DNA from: CAWCAL01 sp963695075
GTDB lineage: Bacteria > Actinomycetota > Acidimicrobiia > Acidimicrobiales > CAWCAL01
Length of the DNA stretch: 64,000 nt
Direction: 5' to 3'
Assembly (NCBI GenBank): GCA_963695075.1
Contig: CAVOFR010000007.1
Span: 1,364,001-1,428,000, forward strand
A program made the translations under genes and the position numbers. The notes beneath the pieces are model-generated. The model searched no databases. It had not been told where the DNA came from and saw nothing but the letters and a program-made list of their open reading frames with translations. Below, one piece after another: positions 34,014 through 41,733 of this stretch; position 1 is the first letter of the stretch, and every line of letters begins with the position of its first letter.

Positions 34014-35072
34014 TCAGTCCCGGTCGCCGTGGCGGGCCGAGGCCGTGCCCTTGGCCCGCTGTTCGAAGTCGGCCAGGTCGTCCCAGCGGGCTTTGTCCGG
34101 CACCCAGACGGTTCGCTCATCGTCGGTCCGCTCATCGTCCAGACCATCGGTGTAGAACTGGCCGGCCCACTTCCGGAACTTCATGAACGGGCCGTCGGTG
34201 GCGGCCAGTGCCGGCCGCACCAGGTGGGCCTTGTTCTCCCAGACCGGCCGGTCTTCCTCGACCTGTCGGTCGATCTCGGCCACGAACGCGTCGCCGACCG
34301 TGCTGGTTCCCTCACCGATGTCGCGCACGACGAAGGTGAATCGCATCATGCAGCGATCATTGGCCAGCGGGGTGTTGCAACCCAAGAGGAACGTGTCGAC
34401 GATGCCGCTGAACCGCACGAAGGAGAGGCCCGGGCCGTAAGAGTCGACGTCGATACGGCCATCGGTCGTGCCCTGCGGGGTGACGAACTTCTGAACGGAC
34501 CGCATCTTCGAGTGATAGCCGTCGGCCTGGTAGGTCTCGAGCACCGGGACCTCGGCCGTGTTGTGCACGTACCGGAAGTGGGCCGAGTCGACACCGTTCT
34601 CGGCCAGCTCCTGCCAATGGGCCCCGATCTCGTAGGACTTGTGGGTGACCCCGCTGTATCCCTCGTCGGCCGTGAACGGCTCGAGCGTGGGGATCTCCCA
34701 CATGGGCGGCTTCTCATCGGGGTGGTACCAGGCCATGATCAGGCCGTTGACCTCGACGACCGGGTAGGTGCGCAGCCGGGCCTTCTTGTTGATCCGGTCG
34801 GCGTACGGAATGCAGGCGTTGGCCCCCTCGGCATCGAACGTCCAGCCGTGGAACGGGCATTCGAGCTCATCCCCGCGGACCTTGCCACCGTGGCCGAGGT
34901 GCGCTCCCAGGTGCGGACAGAACGCCTCCTGGATGTGGACGTCGCCCCCCTCGTCCCGCCAGATGACCAGGTGCTCGTCGAAGTAGAACAGCGGTCGCAC
35001 GTCGCCCCGGTCCAGCTCGTCGGACCAGAGCACCTGGAACCAGCCGTAGGGGATGGGGAACGGATACTGCAT
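34014..35072 (-). CDS. Rieske non-heme iron oxygenase, KshA-like
   Basis: 352 residues. The Rieske [2Fe-2S] ligands are C52 and H54 (FCPHLGAH) and C72 and H75 (ECPFHGW). The mononuclear iron site is in ELAENGVDSAHFRYVH, with H165 and H170. The layout (short N-terminus IPYGWFQVLWSDEL, then the Rieske and catalytic domains) fits the 3-ketosteroid 9-alpha-hydroxylase/cholesterol-desaturase branch more than aromatic dioxygenases. It needs a separate reductase; the ferredoxin/reductase pair at 39.6-41 kb could serve. A KstR-like site lies just upstream. Confidence 0.9.
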   Translation of the reverse strand: MQYPFPIPYGWFQVLWSDELDRGDVRPLFYFDEHLVIWRDEGGDVHIQEAFCPHLGAHLGHGGKVRGDELECPFHGWTFDAEGANACIPYADRINKKARLRTYPVVEVNGLIMAWYHPDEKPPMWEIPTLEPFTADEGYSGVTHKSYEIGAHWQELAENGVDSAHFRYVHNTAEVPVLETYQADGYHSKMRSVQKFVTPQGTTDGRIDVDSYGPGLSFVRFSGIVDTFLLGCNTPLANDRCMMRFTFVVRDIGEGTSTVGDAFVAEIDRQVEEDRPVWENKAHLVRPALAATDGPFMKFRKWAGQFYTDGLDDERTDDERTVWVPDKARWDDLADFEQRAKGTASARHGDRD

Positions 35073-35107
35073 GACGAATCACCGGTGGACACATCGAGGA
35101 CGGGTAC

Positions 35108-35121
35108 GAGAACGCGTTTCA
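35108..35121. promoter_or_regulatory. KstR-like operator GAGAACGCGTTTCA
   Basis: Matches the KstR consensus TnnAACnnGTTnnA at every defined position but the first (G for T). It lies 36 bases upstream of the Rieske oxygenase start and between divergent genes, where a TetR-type repressor of steroid catabolism would act. Confidence 0.45.
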
Positions 35122-35206
35122 GTCTAGGGGGGTCCGATCTGGGCCCGTGCCGAATGACGCCCGAACGGTCAGAATGGACCGGACTGCTGCCGCGAGGGAG
35201 ATCGAC

Positions 35207-35647
35207 GTGGAACGAGGCACCATCGTTCGAGCCGCCATGGTCGCGCTCGGCCTGCCCAACGTGGTGATCGGGCTCTGGGCTGTCACCGCACCGCGGCGGT
35301 GGTACGACAACTTCCCGTCGAGCGCCTCGCCGTGGATCTCACCCGACGGACCGTTCAACGAGCACCTCGTCGTGGACGCAGGGGCCGGTCTGCTCCTGCT
35401 CGGCGTGCTTCTCTGCGGCGCGGCGTTCCTCGGTCGCACCGCGCGCCGTCTGGCCCTCGTCGCGGGGCTGTTCCAGACGATCCCGCACGTGCGCTATCAC
35501 CTGGCCAACCCGCTCCCGGAATCGTCCACCGTCGATCAGCTGGCGGCGACCGGCTCGCTCGTCCTCGTCGTGGCCGCGATGGTCGCCCTTCTGATCATCG
35601 ATCGCCCGACCAGAGCCCAGCCGTCTCCCGAAGGAGCCGTCCCGTGA
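35207..35647 (+). CDS. Small integral membrane protein paired with the AhpD-like gene
   Basis: 146 residues with four membrane segments. The loop after the first, VTAPRRWYDNFP, and the PFNEHLVVDAGAGLLLLG segment are conserved in an uncharacterised actinobacterial family that often sits beside carboxymuconolactone-decarboxylase-like genes. GTG 35207 is preferred because GGAG lies six bases upstream; earlier in-frame starts (GTG 35147, ATG 35174) lack a site. Its TGA overlaps the GTG of the next gene (GTGA), so the two are made together. Confidence 0.75.
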   Translation: MERGTIVRAAMVALGLPNVVIGLWAVTAPRRWYDNFPSSASPWISPDGPFNEHLVVDAGAGLLLLGVLLCGAAFLGRTARRLALVAGLFQTIPHVRYHLANPLPESSTVDQLAATGSLVLVVAAMVALLIIDRPTRAQPSPEGAVP

Positions 35648-36177
35648 GTCTGCGCGCCTATCTGCGCTTCGCCCGCACCGCCCCCCGCCGGGTGCCGAAG
35701 CCCTATCACCAAGCGGCGAAGAGCCTGCCGACGCTGGCCACGAAGCTGGCGGGCGAGTCGTTCCTCCCGCTGGCTCGCCAGGCGCCCTTCGACATCAAGC
35801 AGCTCGCGTCTCTGCGTACGGCGTCGCTAATCGGGTGCACCTGGTGAATCGACATCGGTTCGGCCGTGAGCCGAGCAGCCGGTCATGACGAGGACAAGGT
35901 CCTGGCGCTGAACGACTGGGCGAGCAGCGAGCTCTTCACGGACGCCGAGCGGGCCGTGCTCGCATACACCGACGCCGTCAGCGCCACGCCGGCGGTGGTC
36001 ACCGATCGGATCCGCGCCGACCTGGCTGCGCACTTCGCGGAGAAGCAGATCGTGGAGATCACCCACGTGATCGCGTGGGAGCACATGCGGGCCCGATTCA
36101 ACCGGGGCTTCGGCATCGAGCCCGATGGCTACAGCGACGGCCGGGCCTGCATCCTGCCCGCTCACCTTCAGTCCTGA
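35644..36177 (+). CDS. AhpD/carboxymuconolactone decarboxylase-like protein with in-frame TGA at CxxC: candidate selenoprotein
   Basis: Reading through TGA 35845-35847 gives 177 residues that align end to end with alkylhydroperoxidase-like CMD proteins: ASLRTASLIGCTW, then the TGA codon, then IDIGSAVSRAAGHDEDKV and EITHVIAWEHMRARFNRGFGIE. The TGA falls exactly on the second cysteine of the family's redox CxxC (C65-T-W-U68). A 7-bp hairpin with a G at loop position two begins ten bases after it. No other damage is seen. AhpD-like selenoproteins are known in bacteria, so selenocysteine is a real possibility; a Cys-to-stop mutation or sequence error is the alternative. No sel genes are in the window. 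Its end overlaps the RidA gene. Confidence 0.65.
35858..35876 (+). other. SECIS-like hairpin after the in-frame TGA
   Basis: GTTCGGC (35858-35864), loop CGTGA, GCCGAGC (35870-35876): seven pairs including one G-U. The loop starts 18 bases after the TGA, and its second base is G. Both fit the general rules for bacterial SECIS elements as I remember them (loop about 16-37 bases from UGA, a G in the first two loop positions). Confidence 0.45.
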
Positions 36178-36539
36178 GCAACCGCCTCGGCCTCGACCTC
36201 GACCTTCCACCGCTCGTCCAACAGGCCGGCGACGACAACCATCGTCGCCACCGGCATGGCCTCGCCGAAGATCTGGCCGTGGGCTCGGCCGACCTGATCG
36301 GCGTCGGCCGGGTCGACGATGTACATCCGGGTCCGCACGACGTCGTCGACGGATGAGCCGGCCTGCTCCAGTGCCTCGCTGATGATGCGACCGCAGAGGA
36401 GCACCTGGTCGTAGGCTGTTTCGGGAACGTCGTCGCCGTCGATCGGCGCCGTGCCGGCGACGAGCGTGCGGTCGCCGACCCGGACGGCGCGGGAGAACCC
36501 GTACGCCGCTTCATAGGGTGAGGCAGAACTGACGCGCAT
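36168..36539 (-). CDS. RidA/YjgF family protein
   Basis: 123 residues. FSRAVRVGDRTLVAGTAPID, AYDQVLLCGRIISEALEQAGSSVDDVVRTRMYIVD and FGEAMPVATMVVVAGLLDERWKVEVEAEAV match the trimeric RidA fold. The usual catalytic arginine position is present in VVRTRMYIVD. Members deaminate reactive enamine/imine intermediates or act on related compounds. ATG 36539 gives a family-length protein. It converges on the AhpD-like gene with a ten-base overlap, and is divergent from the CoaA-like kinase. Confidence 0.9.
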   Translation of the reverse strand: MRVSSASPYEAAYGFSRAVRVGDRTLVAGTAPIDGDDVPETAYDQVLLCGRIISEALEQAGSSVDDVVRTRMYIVDPADADQVGRAHGQIFGEAMPVATMVVVAGLLDERWKVEVEAEAVAQD

Positions 36540-36562
36540 GACGGGACCGGATTCCTCGATGG

Positions 36563-36610
36563 TCCGAAATCTTGGCGCGGTACCCAAGTGGGCGCGGGGG
36601 AGCGCCAAGA
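36563..36610. repeat. 48-bp palindromic repeat, copy A
   Basis: Begins TCCGAAATCTTGGCGC and ends GAGCGCCAAGA, so CTTGGCGC (36571-36578) and GCGCCAAG can pair. It matches copy B at 41680-41727 at 38 of 48 positions, with the same length. It lies in the divergent promoter region of the RidA and CoaA-like genes. Confidence 0.7.
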
Positions 36611-36648
36611 ATTCGAGGTTGGTGGTGGACGTGTCAGAGTAGGGCGTG

Positions 36649-37341
36649 ATGCAAGTCGTCGTGGCCGCCATTCTGGCCGTCACCCCACCGTCGGGCGGGC
36701 GGCGGGTCGTGGGTCTGGGCGGTCCGATCGCGGCGGGGAAGACGACGTTGGCCCACCGGCTCGCCGACCGGCTCGGGGGCGCGGCGGTCGTCTCCACGGA
36801 TGTCTTCCTGTACCCCAACCGCTACCTCGAGGATCGGGACCTCGTGCTGCGCAAGGGCTATCCCGAGAGCTACGACTGGGACCGTCTCGCCTCGACCGTC
36901 GACGCGCTTCGGCGGGGGGACGATCCCGTCACGGTTCCCTCGTACTCACACGTGCGCTACGACATCGAGCCGGGGGTGGAAAACGAGGTCCCGCGGGCTC
37001 CGACCGTCATCTTCGAAGGGATCAACACGTTGCAGATCCCGCCCGGCGAGACGGCTCCGCTCCCGTTCGATCTGGCGCTGTATCTGCACACGGAGGAGGA
37101 GAACCAGCGGCGCTGGCACACGGCTCGGCTGATCGAGAGCATGCGCGTGGCCGCCGACCGGCCCGAGTCCTTCTACCACTCGATGGCTCACTGGACCGAC
37201 GAGCAGATCATCGACTTCGCGGCGCAGGTCTGGGACGCCATCAACAGTCCCAACCTCCACGATCACATCATGCCGAGTAGAGCCGCCGCGGATCTGGTGG
37301 TGACCAAGGACGGTGACCACCGGATCACGTCGGTTCGGTGA
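36649..37341 (+). CDS. Type I pantothenate kinase-like / uridine kinase-like P-loop kinase
   Basis: 230 residues. The P-loop is GLGGPIAAGKTTLAHRL (about 16-32). VVSTDVFLYPNRYLEDRDLVLRKGYPESYDW follows, in two blocks (DVFLYPNRYLEDRDL and RKGYPESYDWDRL), which match bacterial CoaA. It is shorter than CoaA (about 310 residues) and lacks its N-terminal segment, so it may be a minimal CoaA or a related small-molecule kinase. The start is ATG 36649 or GTG 36646. Its end overlaps the convergent antiporter gene by 17 bases. Confidence 0.83.
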   Translation: MQVVVAAILAVTPPSGGRRVVGLGGPIAAGKTTLAHRLADRLGGAAVVSTDVFLYPNRYLEDRDLVLRKGYPESYDWDRLASTVDALRRGDDPVTVPSYSHVRYDIEPGVENEVPRAPTVIFEGINTLQIPPGETAPLPFDLALYLHTEEENQRRWHTARLIESMRVAADRPESFYHSMAHWTDEQIIDFAAQVWDAINSPNLHDHIMPSRAAADLVVTKDGDHRITSVR

Positions 37342-38623
37342 ACGAGGTGCCCGTCGAGTGCGATCCGATGCCTCGGACCGGCAGCTCCTCCCAGTGCTCC
37401 ATCTCCTCCATCGGTTCCTCTTCCGCTTCTCGCAGCCGGCGCCCATAGAGGGTCGAGAGCGGCTGGGCGGAGAACCCGTGTGCGACGATGCTCAGGACGA
37501 CGGTGATGCATGCGGCGGCCACCAGCTCGTCGTCGGCCGTCAGGTCGGTCTCGTCGATGGCGGTGAGGATGAACACGATCGAAGCCAGTCCTCGCGGTCC
37601 GAACCACCCGAGGAACGCGATCGTGTCGGGCCGGAGTCCGGCGCCGATCAGCGAAAGGGCGACGGGCACCATGCGGAGCACGGTCAGGCTGAGGAGCGCA
37701 TAGACGACGGCGGCCAGGGTGAGGGACTGGAGGGCGATGCCGACCAGAGCGGCTCCGAATATGAGGAACGTCAGCTGGGCGAACAGCTCGCCCTCCCGGT
37801 CGAGGAACTGGTAGAGACGGTTACACGACGCCGGCGCCACCCTGCGTAGAGCCGCACCGGCGACGAAGGCGGCGATGAACGGGTTTCCTCCGACGGCGGT
37901 CGAGCCCGCCGCCGCGGTGACGGCCAACGCGAGGGCGGCGAGGCGCCTCGATCCTCCCTCGCCGGTCTGATGCCGGGATGTCCAGTCCACGAGATACCCG
38001 CCGATCACCCCGACGGCCAGGCCGATGATGACGCCGAAGCCGATCTGCTCGCCTGCGAAGCGGATCCACTCCGTGCTGCCGTCGATCTCGCTCTCGGCCG
38101 CGACCAGCGCGATGAACAGGGTCACGACCGGTGCGGCCAGGCCGTCGTTGAGCCCACTCTCCACGTTGAGGGTGGTCCGAATGCGCACCGGCACGGCGGG
38201 GTTGGCCACGACCGCCTTGCCGAGGGCGGCATCGGTGGGGGCGAGCAGGGCGGCGATCAGGGCTATCTCCCAGATGTCGGCTTCGCCCCACAGCAGGACA
38301 CCGACGCCTACCCCGGCGGCGATGGTGAGCGGAAGGGCGATGAGCAGCAGTCGGGCGGGCAGGCTCGCCTCGTGCCGCAGCAGCGCTATGTCGATGCGCG
38401 AGGCGTCGGAGAACAGGACGAGCACGAGCGTGGCTTCGGCCAAGACCTCGATGACGCTCGCGTCGGGTGGCGCCTCGAGCAGGTCGATCACCTCGGGTCC
38501 GAGGATCAGACCGGCCGCGGTGAACACCAGCGGCAACGTGATGTAGCGCCGGCCGAGGCTGCCCGAGACGAGGTTCAGCCCGAACGTGACGAGCGCGATC
38601 AGCGTCAGGTCTCCGGCGGCCAT
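37325..38623 (-). CDS. CPA1-type cation/proton antiporter
   Basis: 432 residues with about twelve membrane helices. Family motifs are FTAAGLILGPEVID, LVLFSDASRIDI, LLAPTDAALGKAVV and TLNVESGLNDGLAAPVV (the ion-binding LNxESGxND). The C-terminus is a short acidic cytoplasmic tail (EAEEEPMEEMEHWEELP). It should exchange Na+ or K+ for protons at the cytoplasmic membrane. ATG 38623 fits the membrane topology. Confidence 0.9.
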   Translation of the reverse strand: MAAGDLTLIALVTFGLNLVSGSLGRRYITLPLVFTAAGLILGPEVIDLLEAPPDASVIEVLAEATLVLVLFSDASRIDIALLRHEASLPARLLLIALPLTIAAGVGVGVLLWGEADIWEIALIAALLAPTDAALGKAVVANPAVPVRIRTTLNVESGLNDGLAAPVVTLFIALVAAESEIDGSTEWIRFAGEQIGFGVIIGLAVGVIGGYLVDWTSRHQTGEGGSRRLAALALAVTAAAGSTAVGGNPFIAAFVAGAALRRVAPASCNRLYQFLDREGELFAQLTFLIFGAALVGIALQSLTLAAVVYALLSLTVLRMVPVALSLIGAGLRPDTIAFLGWFGPRGLASIVFILTAIDETDLTADDELVAAACITVVLSIVAHGFSAQPLSTLYGRRLREAEEEPMEEMEHWEELPVRGIGSHSTGTSFTEPT

Positions 38624-38644
38624 GGTCAGCGCTCGACGATCACA

Positions 38645-39550
38645 TCAGAGCCGTGAGACGAAGTCGATGATCGTCGCGGCGAGCTGGGGGCCGCAGTCCT
38701 CCTGGAGGAAGTGGCCACCTCCTGTGGTCACGACGTGGGGCTGACCCGCTGCTCCCGGCACCCGCTCCTGGAAGACCTTGTCGCTCCCGGCGGTGATCGG
38801 GTCGCCGTCGGAATGGGCCGTCAGGAACGGTTTCTCCCATGCGCTGAGGACTTCCCATGCCGCGAGGTTGGCCGGGACCGCCGGGTCGTCGGGGCTGATC
38901 GGAACGAGCGCCGGGAAGCGCCGGGCTCCCTCCTTGAAGGTCTCGTCGACGAAGGGCGCGTCATAGGCGGCGATGACCTCCGGAGCCAGATCGCCGGCCG
39001 ATCCCATGTTGACGATGCCGCCGATCGGGAGCTCCGGAGCGTTCTGTGAGAAGTCGAGCCACTGGTCGAATGCCGCGGTCGACCCGGTCGATCCGTCGGG
39101 GAGAAAGGTGTTGGCGGCCACGACACCGGCGAATCGGTGCGGGTTCTCGGCCACGATGCGCAGTCCGATGAGACCACCCCAGTCCTGCCCGAAGAGCACC
39201 GCGTCGGAGAGGTCGAGCACATCGACGAAGGACTGCATCCACGCGACGTGGCGGGCATAGGTGTAGTCGGCTCGGTCGGCGGGCTTGTCGGACCGGCCGA
39301 ACCCGATCAGGTCGGGGACGAGGCAGCGCAGGCCGGCCTCGGTCAGCGGCGGGATCATGTGCCGGTAGAGGAAGCTCCACGACGGCTCGCCGTGGAGGAG
39401 CAGTACGGTGCGGCCGTTGGCGGGTCCCTCGTCCAGGTAGTGCATCCGCAGGATGGTGCCGTCCGCATCGGTGATGTCGAGATAACGCGGTTCGAACGGG
39501 TAGTCCGGCAGGTCGTCGAACCGCTCGTCGGGCGTTCGCAGAACGTCCAT
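38645..39550 (-). CDS. Haloalkane dehalogenase (HLD-I, DhlA-like)
   Basis: 301 residues. The nucleophile is D123 in FGQDWGGLIG, the halide-binding tryptophan follows it (W124), HGEPSWSF (53-60) supplies the oxyanion region, the catalytic acid is D250 in HSDGDPIT and the base is H280 in GGGHFLQED. All the catalytic elements of DhlA-type dehalogenases are present. It hydrolyses carbon-halogen bonds to the alcohol and halide in the cytoplasm. ATG 39550 (MDVLRTPDERFDDLPDYPF) is the family start. No transporter or regulator is adjacent. Confidence 0.93.
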   Translation of the reverse strand: MDVLRTPDERFDDLPDYPFEPRYLDITDADGTILRMHYLDEGPANGRTVLLLHGEPSWSFLYRHMIPPLTEAGLRCLVPDLIGFGRSDKPADRADYTYARHVAWMQSFVDVLDLSDAVLFGQDWGGLIGLRIVAENPHRFAGVVAANTFLPDGSTGSTAAFDQWLDFSQNAPELPIGGIVNMGSAGDLAPEVIAAYDAPFVDETFKEGARRFPALVPISPDDPAVPANLAAWEVLSAWEKPFLTAHSDGDPITAGSDKVFQERVPGAAGQPHVVTTGGGHFLQEDCGPQLAATIIDFVSRL

Positions 39551-39632
39551 GGGCCCCCTTTGATCGGTCTGGCGCACCCTACCGGGTCGCCGGTAGGGCA
39601 TGATGTGAGGAGATCCGATCCGGGAGGAATCA

Positions 39633-39827
39633 ATGCGAGTAGTGGTCGACTACGACCTGTGCGAGAGCAATGCCATATGCATGGCGGTGCTGCCGGAAGT
39701 GTTCGAGGTCAGGGACGACGACTTCCTCTACGTGCTGAACGAGACACCGTCCGAGGACCAGCGTCCCAAGCTGGAAGAGGCCGTTCGCCGGTGCCCCAAG
39801 CAGGCCATCTCCATCGCCGACGACTGA
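39633..39827 (+). CDS. 3Fe-4S type ferredoxin
   Basis: 64 residues. The cluster cysteines are C10 and C16 (DLCESNAICMA) and the late C54 (RRCPKQAIS). The pattern CxxxxxC...CP fits a single 3Fe-4S cluster, as in actinobacterial P450 ferredoxins. A strong ribosome site (GGGAGGAAT) precedes ATG 39633. A ferredoxin reductase gene follows by 22 bases. No cytochrome P450 is in the window; the partner is elsewhere or is the Rieske oxygenase. Confidence 0.93.
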   Translation: MRVVVDYDLCESNAICMAVLPEVFEVRDDDFLYVLNETPSEDQRPKLEEAVRRCPKQAISIADD

Positions 39828-39849
39828 GCCGACAGGAGGATCCGCACCG

Positions 39850-41040
39850 ATGGAGACGGTCGTCATCGTCGGTGCGTCGCTGTCCGGTCTGCGGGCGGCC
39901 GAGGCCCTGCGGGTCGAGGGGTTCGACGGCACGATCCGGCTGATCGGAGGCGAGACCCATCTGCCGTACGATCGGCCCCCGCTTTCCAAACAGATCCTGG
40001 CGGGGGAGTGGGAGCCCGATCGGATCGTGCTGCAGCCGGCCGATCCCGTCGGGTCGCTCGACGTCGATCTCCAGCTGGGAACGTGGGCCACCGGGCTCGA
40101 TGCAGACCGGAAGTTCGTGCGCACGACAGCGGGTGACATCGATTTCGACGGTTGCGTCCTCGCCACAGGCGCCGTGGTGCGGACCCTGCCGGGCCAGCCC
40201 GATCTGGCCGGCGTGCACACGCTTCGGACGCTCGATGACGCACTTGCTCTTCGCGCCGACCTCGACGCCGGCCCGCGCGTCGTGGTGATCGGGGCCGGCT
40301 TCATCGGGGCCGAGGTGGCGGCGACGGCGCGCGGCGCCGGCCTCGACGTCACCATTCTCGAGGGCCTCCCCGTGCCGCTTCGCCGTGGCCTGGGCGACGA
40401 GATGGGGATGCGCATGGCCGATGTGCACCGGGCCAACGGCGTCGATCTGAAGCTCGGCGTGAACGTCGCCGCCATCGAGGGCGGAGACCGCGTCGAGCGG
40501 GTCCGATTGGCCGACGGCTCGATCATCGACGCCGATGTGGTAGTGGTCGGCGTCGGGGTGCGCCCGGCCACCGACTGGCTCGAAGGGTCGGGTCTGGCCC
40601 TGGACGACGGCGTTCAGTGCGACGAGCGCCTGATCGCCGCGCCCGGCATCGTGGCGGCAGGCGATCTGGCCCGCTGGCCCAACCACCGGTTCGGGGTTCG
40701 GATGCGGGTGGAGCACTGGGAGAACGCAGTCGAACAGGGCCCGGCTGCGGCTCTGGCCCTGCTGCACGGTGAGTCGGCCCAGCCGTTCGCCCCGGTTCCG
40801 TGGTTCTGGAGCGACCAGTACGACACCAAGATCCAGCTGGCCGGCTGGCCCGGGGCCGACGCGACCGTCGAGGTGGTCGAGGAGGACGAATCGGCCGGCC
40901 GTCTCGTGGCCCTGTACGGTCGGGGCGACCGACTCGTCGGGGTCCTCGGGTTGAACCGTCCTCGGCAGGTCATGAGGTACCGCGGCCAGATCGAGGCCGG
41001 GCTGGGCTGGGACGATGCGCTGGAGGCGGCTCGGCAATGA
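39850..41040 (+). CDS. FAD-dependent ferredoxin reductase (rubredoxin/P450-ferredoxin reductase type)
   Basis: 396 residues. FAD binding: IVGASLSGLRAAEALR at the N-terminus and PGIVAAGDLARW late. NAD(H) binding: VVVIGAGFIGAEVAATARGAGLDVTI, split as IGAGFIGAEVAATARG. The C-terminal reductase domain includes VEHWENAVEQG and WFWSDQYDTKIQLAG. It passes electrons from NAD(P)H to the ferredoxin encoded just upstream. The stop overlaps the lysoplasmalogenase ATG (ATGA). Confidence 0.93.
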   Translation: METVVIVGASLSGLRAAEALRVEGFDGTIRLIGGETHLPYDRPPLSKQILAGEWEPDRIVLQPADPVGSLDVDLQLGTWATGLDADRKFVRTTAGDIDFDGCVLATGAVVRTLPGQPDLAGVHTLRTLDDALALRADLDAGPRVVVIGAGFIGAEVAATARGAGLDVTILEGLPVPLRRGLGDEMGMRMADVHRANGVDLKLGVNVAAIEGGDRVERVRLADGSIIDADVVVVGVGVRPATDWLEGSGLALDDGVQCDERLIAAPGIVAAGDLARWPNHRFGVRMRVEHWENAVEQGPAAALALLHGESAQPFAPVPWFWSDQYDTKIQLAGWPGADATVEVVEEDESAGRLVALYGRGDRLVGVLGLNRPRQVMRYRGQIEAGLGWDDALEAARQ

Positions 41041-41669
41041 ACGAGATGGTCTTCCTCTGGCTGGCTGTGGCGATCGGCGTGGTCGACTGGATCGCGGTCG
41101 GATTCGGCCGGCGTTCGATCGAGTATGTGGCCAAACCCCTGACCATGGTCGCCCTTCTGGGCTACGCCCTCGCGCTGGATCCCACCGACGGGGCCACCCG
41201 CTGGTGGTTCGTGGCGGCACTGATCTTCTCGCTGGCCGGGGACGTGTTCCTGATGTTGCCCGGCAATCGGTTCATCGAAGGCTTGGCTTCGTTCCTCGTC
41301 GGCCATCTGGCCTACATCGGCGGCATGCTGGTCTGGGGTCTCGACCTCGTCCCACTGTGGTTCGTGCTCGTGATCGTGATGGCGGCCTTCATCATCACGA
41401 TCGGCGGCGCCATCGTGCAGGCGGCGGGCGAACAGGATCACGGGCTCAGATCGCCCGTGGCGGCATACATCACCGTGATCACCGTGATGGTGTTGACCGC
41501 GGGGGCGACCGGGAACCCCTGGTTCCTCGTCGGAGCACTGTCGTTCTACGTCTCCGACGCCGTGATCGGGCTCACCCGCTTCGTCCGGGACTTCCGGTTC
41601 TCCCACGTCCTGGTGATGGTGACCTACCACGCAGCCCAGTTCCTGCTCGTCTACGGCGTCACCCGGTAG
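41037..41669 (+). CDS. YhhN-family membrane protein (lysoplasmalogenase-like)
   Basis: 210 residues with about seven or eight membrane helices. FSLAGDVFLMLPGNRFIEGLASFLVGHLAYI, read as LAGDVFLML and FLVGHLAYI, carries the conserved acidic and histidine residues of YhhN/TMEM86. DAVIGLTRFVRDFRFSHVLVMVTYHAAQFLL is the conserved end. Family members hydrolyse the vinyl-ether bond of lysoplasmalogens. It is coupled to the ferredoxin reductase gene. Confidence 0.9.
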   Translation: MNEMVFLWLAVAIGVVDWIAVGFGRRSIEYVAKPLTMVALLGYALALDPTDGATRWWFVAALIFSLAGDVFLMLPGNRFIEGLASFLVGHLAYIGGMLVWGLDLVPLWFVLVIVMAAFIITIGGAIVQAAGEQDHGLRSPVAAYITVITVMVLTAGATGNPWFLVGALSFYVSDAVIGLTRFVRDFRFSHVLVMVTYHAAQFLLVYGVTR

Positions 41670-41679
41670 CGAACTCTGA

Positions 41680-41727
41680 TCCGAAACCTTGGCGGGGTGG
41701 CCACGCCGGTGCGGGTGGGCGCCAAGA
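41680..41727. repeat. 48-bp palindromic repeat, copy B
   Basis: Begins TCCGAAACCTTGGCG and ends GGCGCCAAGA; CTTGGCG (41688-41694) can pair with CGCCAAG (41720-41726). It is 38 of 48 identical to copy A at 36563. It sits between the convergent YhhN and metallophosphoesterase genes and may serve as a terminator. Confidence 0.7.
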
Positions 41728-41733
41728 CTCCGC

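Noticed and set aside
39633..41040. Cytochrome P450 system
   Set aside because: Ferredoxin and reductase are present but no P450 gene is in the window.
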